Source of the DNA: Gammaproteobacteria bacterium | GTDB lineage: Bacteria; Pseudomonadota; Gammaproteobacteria; UBA5861 | Length of the DNA: 64,000 bases | Direction of reading: 5' to 3' | Assembly (NCBI GenBank): GCA_022360445.1 | Contig: JAKSCV010000058.1 | Coordinates: forward strand, 1-64,000 | Shown here: positions 56,057 to 64,000 of the stretch, one piece after another | Position numbering within the stretch: the first letter of the stretch is position 1 | How the letters are laid out: each line of letters starts with the position of its first letter | The notes under the pieces: generated by a model | What the model was told of the DNA's origin: nothing | Databases searched by the model: none | Seen by the model: only the letters and a program-made list of their open reading frames with translations | Position numbers and translations under genes: made by a program

Positions 56057-57322
56057 ATGTCGCTACTTGCACTGGGCTTAAACCACAAAACAGCGCCTGT
56101 TGAGGTGCGAGAACGTGTTGCTTTTCCGGACGATTTGATTAACACGTCTCTGCAAGACTTGCGCACGCTATCGGGTGTAAAAGAGGCAGCGATCGTTTCT
56201 ACGTGTAACCGTACTGAAATTTACTGCGGTATCGAGTCCCTACCAACCAAAACACTGATCGATTGGTTTCATACTTGGCATGGTGCGAAAAATAATGAAT
56301 ATACACCCTACCTGTTTACCCACTTGAACCGTGATGCGGTCAAGCATTTGCTACGCGTCTCCTGCGGCCTCGACTCCCTGATCCTGGGTGAACCTCAAAT
56401 TCTGGGGCAAATCAAAAATGCGTTCCGCGTGGCTCACCAGAACGGCGCAGTGGGCAAAGAGCTGGACAAGTTATTCAGCTATGCTTTTTCTGTTGCCAAA
56501 GAAGTTCGTACGGATACCCGCATTGGGTCAAGCCCCATCTCTGTGGCATTTGCAGCCGTCACACTGGCCAAACAAATATTTGGTGAATTAACCCATAAAA
56601 CCGCGTTAATGATTGGCGCTGGGGAAACCAGTGAACTTGTTGTACGTCACCTGCATACCAACGATATCGGCAGCATTATTATCGCCAACCGTCGTGCCGA
56701 ACGCGCCATCGAATTGGCTAATCAATACGAAGGCGCCGTCGGTACCGGGCTGTCTGGGCTCACAGCTATACTGCATCAAGCCGACATTGTTATTTCCTCT
56801 ACAGCAAGCCCACTCCCTATCCTAGGTAAAGGCGCCGTGGAGCAGGCTTTAAAGCAGCGCAAACATCGTCCTATATTCATGGTTGATATCGCTATCCCCC
56901 GCGACATTGAACCTCAGGTTGGTAAACTCAATGACGTTTATCTCTACACCGTCGATGATCTTCAAGAAGTTATCAAAGATGGCCAAAGATCGCGTGAAGA
57001 AGCGGCTAACCAAGCAGAAGAGATCATCGATGCTAAAACAGATGAGTTTATGCTCTGGCTACGCTCCCTCAATGCCGTTGACACGATTAAAGCTTTTCGC
57101 AATCAGGCTGGAATGATTCAGCAGAAAGTCTTGACCCAGGCCCTTCTCGCATTGGAAAATGGCCAGCCGCCTCAACAAGTAGTCACACAGCTCGCCCATA
57201 GTCTGACAAATAAATTACTCAATACGCCCACTCAACAGCTTCGACATGCAGGAGCGCAAAGCCGTCATGAGCTGATTCATGCGGCCCAAGAACTTTTTGA
57301 TCTGGATTTAAAAGATAAATGA
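56057..57322 (+). CDS. hemA: Glutamyl-tRNA reductase
   Basis: HemA reduces glutamyl-tRNA to glutamate-1-semialdehyde, the start of tetrapyrrole synthesis. The 421-residue protein has the catalytic Cys in [27 protein letters not shown], the NADPH-binding [11 protein letters not shown] and the coiled C-terminal dimerisation domain. This supplies precursor for the hemes used by NirS and the oxidases. It overlaps prfA by four bases. Confidence 0.97.
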   Translation: MSLLALGLNHKTAPVEVRERVAFPDDLINTSLQDLRTLSGVKEAAIVSTCNRTEIYCGIESLPTKTLIDWFHTWHGAKNNEYTPYLFTHLNRDAVKHLLRVSCGLDSLILGEPQILGQIKNAFRVAHQNGAVGKELDKLFSYAFSVAKEVRTDTRIGSSPISVAFAAVTLAKQIFGELTHKTALMIGAGETSELVVRHLHTNDIGSIIIANRRAERAIELANQYEGAVGTGLSGLTAILHQADIVISSTASPLPILGKGAVEQALKQRKHRPIFMVDIAIPRDIEPQVGKLNDVYLYTVDDLQEVIKDGQRSREEAANQAEEIIDAKTDEFMLWLRSLNAVDTIKAFRNQAGMIQQKVLTQALLALENGQPPQQVVTQLAHSLTNKLLNTPTQQLRHAGAQSRHELIHAAQELFDLDLKDK

Positions 57323-58401
57323 AACCCTCAATTCAAGCACGCCTTGAACAAATTGCTGCACGCCAAGAAGAAGTCGCTGCACTACTTTCTGACAGCGAAG
57401 TGATTGCGGACCAAAATCAATTTCGTACCCTGTCTCAAGAATACGCTCAAATGGAACCCATCGTCAGCCACTACAACCGCTACAAGGGTACTCAAGAAGA
57501 CTTGTTCGCCGCAGAAGAAATGGTGCGTGACAGTGACCCGGATATTCGCGACATGGCCGAAGAAGAAAAACAACAGGCAGAAGCGCGACTGGATACCTTA
57601 AATATCGAATTACAAAAATTGTTGCTTCCTAAAGATCCGCATGATGAGAGCAACGTATTCCTGGAAATTCGTGCAGGCACAGGAGGGGATGAAGCGGCCA
57701 TTTTCGCCGGCGACTTGTTACGGATGTATACGCGGTATGCGGAGGCACAAGGCTGGGTGGTTGAACTGATCAATGAACGGGAAGGCGAACACGGTGGCTA
57801 TAAAGAAGTCATCGCCAGGCTCATTGGAAAAGGTGCCTATTCAAAATTGAAATTCGAGTCCGGCGCACACCGGGTTCAGCGCGTCCCCGAAACAGAGTCC
57901 CAAGGGCGCATCCACACCTCCGCAGCTACCGTTGCAATTTTACCGGAAATTGATGAAGTTGAAGCCGTTGAGATCAACAGTGCAGACCTGAGGGTCGATA
58001 CTTTTCGTGCCTCTGGTGCTGGTGGCCAGCATGTCAATAAAACAGACTCCGCCATCCGCATTACCCACCTGCCGACAGGCATGGTCATCGAATGCCAGGA
58101 CGAGCGCTCTCAACATAAAAACCGCGCACGCGCCATGTCACTCCTGCAAGCACGACTATTGGCTGCGGAGCAAGAAAAGCAACGTTCAGAACAAACAGAA
58201 ACACGACGCCTACAAGTGGGCAGCGGGGACCGTTCCGAGCGTATCCGCACGTACAATTTTCCCCAAGGCCGAGTCACTGACCATCGAATCAACCTCACCC
58301 TGTACAAGCTGGAAGAAATTATCGCAGGCGATATTGGGCAAATCATTGACCCACTGTTGGCGGAAGACCAAGCTGCTCAATTGGCAGAATTGGGGGCATA
58401 A
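57319..58401 (+). CDS. prfA: Peptide chain release factor 1
   Basis: RF1 terminates translation at UAA/UAG. The 360-residue protein has the GGQ loop in [15 protein letters not shown], the codon-recognition PxT region ([20 protein letters not shown]) and the usual coiled N-terminal domain. It is followed by its own methylase prmC after 3 bases. Confidence 0.97.
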   Translation: MKPSIQARLEQIAARQEEVAALLSDSEVIADQNQFRTLSQEYAQMEPIVSHYNRYKGTQEDLFAAEEMVRDSDPDIRDMAEEEKQQAEARLDTLNIELQKLLLPKDPHDESNVFLEIRAGTGGDEAAIFAGDLLRMYTRYAEAQGWVVELINEREGEHGGYKEVIARLIGKGAYSKLKFESGAHRVQRVPETESQGRIHTSAATVAILPEIDEVEAVEINSADLRVDTFRASGAGGQHVNKTDSAIRITHLPTGMVIECQDERSQHKNRARAMSLLQARLLAAEQEKQRSEQTETRRLQVGSGDRSERIRTYNFPQGRVTDHRINLTLYKLEEIIAGDIGQIIDPLLAEDQAAQLAELGA

Positions 58402-58404
58402 ATT

Positions 58405-59244
58405 ATGCCTTGCGTGGCAGATGCTTTAGCCGCTGGGCAAGCCACACTGCACCTCTGTAGTGAGACCGCCCGGCTGGATGCCGAAGTCTTACTCGCTAAA
58501 GTGACGGGCAAAAGCCGCACGCAGCTCTTTGCCTGGCCAAACGCTGACCTCCCCAAACCTGCCTTAAAGGCCTATGAACAGCTGATTGCCCAAAGAGCTG
58601 CCGGCCAGCCCGTAGCTTACTTGACAGGCGAACAGGAATTCTGGTCATTGAGTCTTGCTGTGAATGCATCCACATTGATTCCCAGACCAGAAACTGAGCG
58701 ACTGGTTGAATTGGCACTGGAGTACATCCACATGCATCAGGCCACAAAGGTCCTGGACTTGGGCACAGGCAGCGGCGCCATTGCCTGTGCGTTGATGTCT
58801 GATCGCCCCGATATAAACATGACCATCACCGACCAATCCGCTGCAGCGCTGGCAACAGCCACCCGCAACATCAATCGCCATACGAATGCCTCTGTATCAA
58901 CAGCTTTGGGAGATTGGTTTAATGCAGTGGACGACGAACATTTTGATCTTATCATCTCCAATCCACCCTACATTGCAATCAATGATCCTCATCTCACCCA
59001 AGGGGATGTCGCGGCTGAACCCCGTGCAGCACTCATCAGCGGCAAAGATGGTCTGGATGATTTGCGGAAAATTATCGCTGCGGCCCCTGACCACCTTCAT
59101 CGTCCTGGCGGCCTCATAGTTGAACACGGCTATCAGCAAGCGGCAGCAGTCAGGCAGCTGTTTCAACAGCACCAATTCCAGAATATTCGTTCTTTCCATG
59201 ACCTTAGTGGACATGAGCGCGTGACAGCAGGTGACCAACCATGA
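58405..59244 (+). CDS. prmC: Release factor glutamine methyltransferase
   Basis: PrmC methylates the GGQ Gln of release factors with SAM. The 279-residue protein has the SAM motif VLDLGTGSGAIACAL and the substrate-binding ISNPPYIA. The N-terminal helical domain is present (SRTQLFAWPNADLP, GQPVAYLTGEQEFW). It overlaps moeB by four bases. Confidence 0.96.
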   Translation: MPCVADALAAGQATLHLCSETARLDAEVLLAKVTGKSRTQLFAWPNADLPKPALKAYEQLIAQRAAGQPVAYLTGEQEFWSLSLAVNASTLIPRPETERLVELALEYIHMHQATKVLDLGTGSGAIACALMSDRPDINMTITDQSAAALATATRNINRHTNASVSTALGDWFNAVDDEHFDLIISNPPYIAINDPHLTQGDVAAEPRAALISGKDGLDDLRKIIAAAPDHLHRPGGLIVEHGYQQAAAVRQLFQQHQFQNIRSFHDLSGHERVTAGDQP

Positions 59245-59996
59245 TGGACATTCAAGACGATGCACTGCTGCGCTATAGCCGGCAAATCATGCTGCCCCAA
59301 GTAGGCTATGAGGGGCAGGCTAAATTGTTGGAAAGCCACGCACTGGTCATTGGCCTGGGAGGGCTCGGCTGCCCCATCGCCCTCTACCTGGCGGCAGCTG
59401 GAGTAGGCGAGTTGACGCTGGCTGACTTCGACACTGTCGAGCTATCGAATTTACAGCGTCAAATTGCTCATACAACAGAAAGCCTGGGGGCAAACAAAGC
59501 CCTATCCGCAAAACGCGCTTGTCTGGCGCTCAATCCTCATATTCAAATTAACACTGCCACCGAAAAACTCGCCAACAAACGGCTGCTAGAACTGATCGCC
59601 AAGGCCGATATTGTTCTGGATGCCAGCGACAATTACACCACCCGATTTGCAATCAACGATGCCTGCATTCAGCAAAAAAAGCCTCTCATCTCAGGGGCGG
59701 CCATCCGCATGGAAGCACAAATCAGTGTATTCAAAGGCTACCTGACAGATAAGCCTTGCTACCGATGCCTCTACACACCCGAAGGCCACGATGACGAAAC
59801 CTGTAGTGAAAGCGGCGTACTGGCACCCATTGTTGGTGTTGCAGGCTCCATACAGTCTGTTGAGGCCATCAAAGTGTTACTGGGCCTTGGCGAGGATCTG
59901 AGTGGGCAACTGTTACTCTTTGATGCACTGGCTATGGACTGGCGAAAATTGAAATTACCTAAAGATCCCGCCTGCCCCACTTGTAAGCGAGACTAG
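59241..59996 (+). CDS. moeB: Molybdopterin-synthase adenylyltransferase (MoeB/ThiF family)
   Basis: The 251-residue E1-like enzyme adenylates the C-terminal glycine of MoaD-type proteins. It shows RYSRQIMLPQVGYEGQAKL, the nucleotide-binding GLGGLGCPIALYLA, DFDTVELSNLQRQ, the zinc CxxC pairs (CYRCL and CPTCK) and GSIQSVEAIK. MoeB or HesA/ThiF cannot be fully separated. Its last 38 bases overlap the end of acpH on the other strand. Confidence 0.92.
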   Translation: MMDIQDDALLRYSRQIMLPQVGYEGQAKLLESHALVIGLGGLGCPIALYLAAAGVGELTLADFDTVELSNLQRQIAHTTESLGANKALSAKRACLALNPHIQINTATEKLANKRLLELIAKADIVLDASDNYTTRFAINDACIQQKKPLISGAAIRMEAQISVFKGYLTDKPCYRCLYTPEGHDDETCSESGVLAPIVGVAGSIQSVEAIKVLLGLGEDLSGQLLLFDALAMDWRKLKLPKDPACPTCKRD

Positions 59997-60594
59997 CCTC
60001 ATCTCTGGCATGACGCTCAGCGCGCTGCACACGAATATATGTGATCACTTCCGGAAAGAACGCCAGAAAGTCAGACTCAAGCGCTTTATCATGAGCAATA
60101 ACATCGCTAAGCGCGTCGCCTAAGGCATTTTGTCGTTTTAAGCGTCGGCTGATTCGTTGAAATGCCTGTGCTAAGCCCCGATGTGTTCCATAGGAAGCCA
60201 GCAATTGAGATTCAATGATCCGTGGTGCAACCTGCTTTAAACCCTCCGGAAGCAGCTCATGATATTGCTTCAGTACCCGATGCACGTGAGCGATGAATTC
60301 TAACTGGTCTTGGTCGGCAAACTCCCGCCAATGACGGCTCAAATAATAGTCGTAGGCAATATCAACAATGACTCTGGCGTAACGGCGGCGAATGGGAGAA
60401 ATCCGCCGCCAGCTTCTTGTGACGGCCGGGTGTTGGTCGGTATAAACATCTAGCTTTCTGTGCTCAGAAATTCCGATTTCAACAGCTCCATTCCACTGGC
60501 CTTTTAACGGCCCTTTGACAAAATCACCGGCCAGTTGACCAATCAACGAAGCCGGCGTGTTTTCAGCTAACAAGAGGTGTGCGAGATAGTTCAA
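59959..60594 (-). CDS. acpH: Acyl carrier protein phosphodiesterase
   Basis: AcpH removes 4'-phosphopantetheine from ACP. The 211-residue protein has the family start MNYLAHLLLAENTPASLIGQLAGDFVKG, then HRKLDVYTDQHPAV and IVDIAYDYYLSRHW with HD-type metal ligands. Convergent with moeB, with a 38-base overlap of the two coding ends. Confidence 0.92.
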   Translation of the reverse strand: MNYLAHLLLAENTPASLIGQLAGDFVKGPLKGQWNGAVEIGISEHRKLDVYTDQHPAVTRSWRRISPIRRRYARVIVDIAYDYYLSRHWREFADQDQLEFIAHVHRVLKQYHELLPEGLKQVAPRIIESQLLASYGTHRGLAQAFQRISRRLKRQNALGDALSDVIAHDKALESDFLAFFPEVITYIRVQRAERHARDEASLAYKWGRRDL

Positions 60595-60647
60595 AGGTTA
60601 CCTGCCTTCACTGAACAATAGCGCACTTCTATGTGCATTCAGTACAA

Positions 60648-61988
60648 TCACATTGCCTGATTGAAAATAGTCATGCCCCTGAGCAGATTAAGCGCTTCAA
60701 ACAGAACGTAATCTGTTTTAGCCAGCGACGCTGGAGATTCACTTTCAGATGCAGAGACTGCTTCTTCTGACTTAACCGGCTGACTCTCCAAGTCGCCTTT
60801 ACCGTTGGTGTTTTCCAGATGCCCATTCAATGTGGCTTCATTCACCGGTGAAATGGCAGACTGTTCAACCGCTTCAACACGCAGGTTGTCGACTAAAATA
60901 TCAGGATTGATCCCCTCAGCTTGAATTGAACGGCCAGAGGCGGTGAAGTAACGTGCCGTTGTTAACTTCAAAGCTCCGCCAGCAGGTAAGTCCTGAATCG
61001 TCTGTACGGAACCTTTGCCAAATGATTGTCCGCCCATAATGACAGCACGTTTGTGATCCTGTAATGCCCCGGCAACAATTTCTGAGGCCGATGCCGAACC
61101 ACCATTAATAAGTACAATCACCGGAGCGCCTTCAATAATGTCTCCCGGCGTCGCTTCAAAATTCTGGCGGGAACTGGCTTCACGGCCGTCGGTATAAACA
61201 ATTAACCCTTCATCCAGAAACGCATCCGATACCCCAACTGCTGCAGACAGCACACCACCCGGGTTGTTGCGCAAATCCAGAACAATGCCTTTCAGCTTGC
61301 GGCCATTGTCACTCTGTAGCTTTTCAACGGCCTTGAGCAGTGATTCGGGTGTCTTGACCTGAAATTGTGTAATTCGAACATAACCAAAATCATCATCCAG
61401 CATGCGGTTACGCACACTGTTGACCTGGATGATGGCTCGCGTGATGGAGACATTAAATGGCTTATCCACTCCATCTCGCACGACCGTCAATAAAATTTTG
61501 GTTTTGGGCTTGCCGCGCATTTTTTTAACCGCGTCGCTCAAGGTCAAACCTTTTACCGGTTCATTGTCTATGCGCACTATCAAGTCACCGCTTTGGATGC
61601 CTGCTCGCTGCGCTGGTGTATCGTCGATGGGCGCTACAACTTTAACAAAGCCGTTTTCCATACTGACTTCGATACCCAGGCCACCAAATTCACCGGTCGT
61701 TCCAACCCGCAGTTCTTTGATCTCATCTTCATTAAGATAACTGGAGTGCGGGTCCAGACCCGAGAGCATGCCCCGAATAGCATTCTCCAGCAACTCTACA
61801 TCGTCGATCTCTTCAACATAATTGCGCTTTACCTGCTCAAACACGCTGGCAAAAACCCTCAGTTGCTGCAAAGGCAAACCCTTAACAGCCTCGTCTTTGG
61901 TTGCCATAACACCCTGACCTACAGTCAGCGAGATGCCAATAAAAACACCGAGAACAACCAACATAAAGCTACGTGATCTAAACGACAT
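60648..61988 (-). CDS. ctpA: Carboxy-terminal processing protease (S41 family)
   Basis: The 446-residue periplasmic Ser protease has a signal segment, a PDZ domain (GLGIEVSMENGFVKVVAPIDD through IDNEPVKGLTL) and the catalytic Ser/Lys core GGSASASEIVAGALQ and GQSFGKGSVQT. The C-terminal part is Glu/Ser-rich. The ATG at 61988 has a TGGAGC site; a 27-base longer start is weaker. It follows envC with 94 bases between. Confidence 0.93.
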   Translation of the reverse strand: MSFRSRSFMLVVLGVFIGISLTVGQGVMATKDEAVKGLPLQQLRVFASVFEQVKRNYVEEIDDVELLENAIRGMLSGLDPHSSYLNEDEIKELRVGTTGEFGGLGIEVSMENGFVKVVAPIDDTPAQRAGIQSGDLIVRIDNEPVKGLTLSDAVKKMRGKPKTKILLTVVRDGVDKPFNVSITRAIIQVNSVRNRMLDDDFGYVRITQFQVKTPESLLKAVEKLQSDNGRKLKGIVLDLRNNPGGVLSAAVGVSDAFLDEGLIVYTDGREASSRQNFEATPGDIIEGAPVIVLINGGSASASEIVAGALQDHKRAVIMGGQSFGKGSVQTIQDLPAGGALKLTTARYFTASGRSIQAEGINPDILVDNLRVEAVEQSAISPVNEATLNGHLENTNGKGDLESQPVKSEEAVSASESESPASLAKTDYVLFEALNLLRGMTIFNQAM

Positions 61989-62082
61989 TAAATGCTCCAA
62001 ACTCTTTCGCGGCAAATACGCCTGTAATAGTAATAGGTGAGTCTATCACCACCATTGTACTTAGACACTGGCATTTTACTTT

Positions 62083-63246
62083 TTAACCCGAACCTTTATT
62101 TTTAGTAATCCAGGCAATCGGACTCATTGGTTTACCTTTGTGACGCAATTCAAAGTACAAGCCTGTTTTTTTTTGCCCGCCCGAACTGCCCGTTAGGGCT
62201 ATGGTCTCACCCGGCAACACCCAGTCACCCACCTCCCTTTCAAGGGATTGATTATAACCATATAAACTCAAGTATTCCTGACCATGATCTAAAATGATCA
62301 AATAGCCGTAACCTCTCAGCCATTCGGCGAAAACGACCTGTCCGTGTGAAACAGCTCGCACCGAAGTCCCTGCCGGCGTGTCAATCAAAATCCCGCTCCA
62401 GCGCAAACCACTCCGATTTTTCGAGCTGCCAAAGGTTACACTCACGCGCCCTTTCACGGGCCGAATCAGTTTCCCTTTCAGCGTTTTGAAGGGTCGGCTT
62501 TCTTGAGAAAGCTCAGGTACGTCTTCCAATACGCTACTCAACTCAGATAACAATTTTTCCAACACCCGCTGATCCTGCTGGGTCCTGGATAACGCCGACT
62601 GGTCCTGCTGAATTGATCGCGCCAGCGTCTCGATCACCTGCTCTCTTTGTTCCCGGAGTTGCTCTAGCTCATTTTGCTCCGCGAGCAACTGCACTTTGGC
62701 CGCCTTCAATCCAGCAGCCGCAGAAGAAAGCTCATGTTCTACAGAGTCCAGCTGATCAACCAGTGTTTGCGCTTGTGTGATGACTCGACCCTGAGCTTGG
62801 CTGACGTAGCGGAAATAAACCGTCATGCGACTGACGAACGTCGGGTTTTCTTGATTTAGAAGCATTTTCAGCTGAGGCTGCTGCCCCATTCGATACGCCG
62901 TGCGGATTTGTTCATACAACGCCTCCCGGGACGCTCCAAGCTGTGCCAGCACGCGCTTTTTTTCACCACCGAGACGCGCCAGTTCCATGTTGTATTGCTT
63001 GACGTCCTGATTGAGCGCGGCCATTTTATGCCCTAACCCGGCGACCCGCCCATCCAACTTTTTCAACGCGCGTTCAACCGAGTTTTTTTCCGTTTGCTGC
63101 GCACTGATCTGCTTTTGTATTTTGATTACCTTTGCGCGCAATTGTTTCAATTGGCGCTCTGTATCTGCCCGCTCATCCGCACCGGCTGCAACAGCAAACC
63201 AAACAAGAGCAAACACCAAAAAAGACTTGAGAAAATGTACGGCCAT
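62083..63246 (-). CDS. envC: Murein hydrolase activator EnvC
   Basis: EnvC activates the amidases AmiA/B at the septum. The 387-residue protein has a signal peptide (ends near AAGA), a long coiled coil (about residues 25-245) and a degenerate LytM/M23 domain (GRVSVTFGSSKNRSGLRW, LIILDHGQEYLSLYGYN). This domain lacks full zinc ligands, as in other EnvC proteins. It precedes ctpA, as is usual. Confidence 0.93.
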   Translation of the reverse strand: MAVHFLKSFLVFALVWFAVAAGADERADTERQLKQLRAKVIKIQKQISAQQTEKNSVERALKKLDGRVAGLGHKMAALNQDVKQYNMELARLGGEKKRVLAQLGASREALYEQIRTAYRMGQQPQLKMLLNQENPTFVSRMTVYFRYVSQAQGRVITQAQTLVDQLDSVEHELSSAAAGLKAAKVQLLAEQNELEQLREQREQVIETLARSIQQDQSALSRTQQDQRVLEKLLSELSSVLEDVPELSQESRPFKTLKGKLIRPVKGRVSVTFGSSKNRSGLRWSGILIDTPAGTSVRAVSHGQVVFAEWLRGYGYLIILDHGQEYLSLYGYNQSLEREVGDWVLPGETIALTGSSGGQKKTGLYFELRHKGKPMSPIAWITKNKGSG

Positions 63247-63364
63247 AGGGTTATTTTAGTCAGCTCTTGCAAACCGTCCAATGAATATGTCGCAAAGGCA
63301 AACAATAAAGTAGGCATTTTGATAAGCTACGCGTTTTAACCCCCAGCACGAACACAGCAATATC

Positions 63365-64000
63365 ATGGCAATACTCAGTTTACAGGGCGTTAGCATCAGC
63401 TATGGCGGGCCTTCACTTTTGGATCGTGTCGACTTAACCATCGAACCCAGGGAGCGCATCTGCCTCGTAGGCCGCAATGGTGCAGGCAAATCCACCTTAA
63501 TGAAAGTCATCAAGGGCGAACTCAAACCTGATGCGGGGGAAATCAAGCAGCAACAGGGCATATGCATATCACGCTTGCAGCAGGACGTTCCGACAGGCGA
63601 TTCGGCTGATGTTTTTTCAACGGTCGCTCGGGGCTTAGGCCCACTGGGGCAGCAGGTTATTGACTATCACATGGCCTTGGCGAGTCAGGACACAGCGGCC
63701 CTCGAAAAACTTCAGCAAGAGATCGACCGCCAAAATGGCTGGGACGTGGAAAGTAAAATCAACAACCTGCTAACCCGCCTGTCTTTGGACGGCAGCCGGC
63801 CACTCAGCAAGCTGTCTGGTGGCCTGCAGCGAAGAGCACTACTTGCCCAGGCACTGATCAGCGAACCCGACCTTTTGTTACTTGATGAACCGACGAACCA
63901 TCTGGAAGTGGAAGCCATTGAATGGCTGGAAACCTTCCTGCTTAACTTCCCCTCTACCTTACTCTTCATCACACACGACCGTGCCTTTTTGAAAAAACTG
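63365..64000 (+). CDS. uup: ABC-F ATPase, Uup-like (3' end beyond window)
   Basis: The first 212 codons encode an ABC ATPase starting MAILSLQGVSISYGGPSLL, with Walker A VGRNGAGKSTLMKV, signature LSGGLQRRALLAQAL and Walker B LLLLDEPTNHLEVEAIEW. The lack of membrane spans and the LEVEAIEWLE form fit ABC-F proteins, closest to Uup. The second ATPase half lies outside the window. ABC-F proteins act on ribosomes; Uup is also linked to DNA. Divergent from envC with 118 bases between. Confidence 0.88.
   Translation, partial: MAILSLQGVSISYGGPSLLDRVDLTIEPRERICLVGRNGAGKSTLMKVIKGELKPDAGEIKQQQGICISRLQQDVPTGDSADVFSTVARGLGPLGQQVIDYHMALASQDTAALEKLQQEIDRQNGWDVESKINNLLTRLSLDGSRPLSKLSGGLQRRALLAQALISEPDLLLLDEPTNHLEVEAIEWLETFLLNFPSTLLFITHDRAFLKKL

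Overview
The window is a compact gammaproteobacterial chromosome segment. Base composition looks close to even, there is almost no non-coding DNA (no gene-free stretch exceeds about 170 bases), and I see no mobile element or CRISPR array. Several blocks have typical gammaproteobacterial order: dacA-dat-ybeD-lipB-lipA, pcnB-folK, ychF-pth-rplY-prs-tRNA-ispE-lolB diverging from hemA-prfA-prmC-moeB, and envC-ctpA. PilT closely resembles the Pseudomonas protein. The species cannot be named from this. The physiology suggested is a facultative denitrifier with type IV pili and near-complete biotin and lipoate synthesis.

Region 1 (1-4106, + strand) holds the end of a membrane cytochrome b / ferredoxin / FlpD-type fusion, a heme A synthase, and a heme-copper oxidase subunit I-like protein. 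In the last of these the CuB histidine pair of helix VII is replaced by Gln-Phe-Asp. Region 2 (4276-10483, +) holds two accessory clusters. One encodes a CHASE2 membrane protein, a secreted unknown and an M48 protease. The other encodes DUF4266, DUF3570, a thioredoxin and ApbE, a set linked to extracytosolic flavinylation. Region 3 (10513-12846, -) encodes two DUF1538 membrane proteins with a P-II-like protein and a CBS protein.

Region 4 (13003-26990) is a denitrification island. On the minus strand lie a CuA subunit II, a subunit I lacking the active-site Tyr, a 51-residue single-span subunit, heme O synthase and SCO1/SenC. This set resembles sNOR (norSY-senC) nitric oxide reductase clusters more than a normal ba3 oxidase. 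On the plus strand lies nirS-E-C-F-DL-G-H-J-N, that is cytochrome cd1 nitrite reductase plus the heme d1 pathway. A perfect FNR/DNR box (18063-18076) sits between nirS and a divergent unknown secreted protein, and a second near-perfect box (17399-17412) lies upstream of the oxidase-like cluster. One NO- or oxygen-sensing regulator therefore probably controls both steps: nitrite to NO by NirS, and NO removal by one or both unusual heme-copper proteins. No conventional norBC, nosZ or nar genes are present in the window.

Region 5 (27081-64000) is mostly housekeeping: hinT, yggT, proC, tal, yggS; pilT-pilU plus a third retraction-ATPase paralogue; dcd-mrp; bioB-A-F-D; an aldehyde dehydrogenase; sohB; the lipoate/DacA block; pcnB-folK; ychF-pth-rplY-prs; tRNA-Gln; ispE-lolB and a TPR lipoprotein; hemA-prfA-prmC-moeB; acpH; ctpA-envC; and the start of a uup-like ABC-F gene cut by the window edge.

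The most interesting signals are the two non-canonical heme-copper subunits, the cytochrome b/FeS/FlpD fusion beside one of them, and the FNR-box-linked unknown gene next to nirS.
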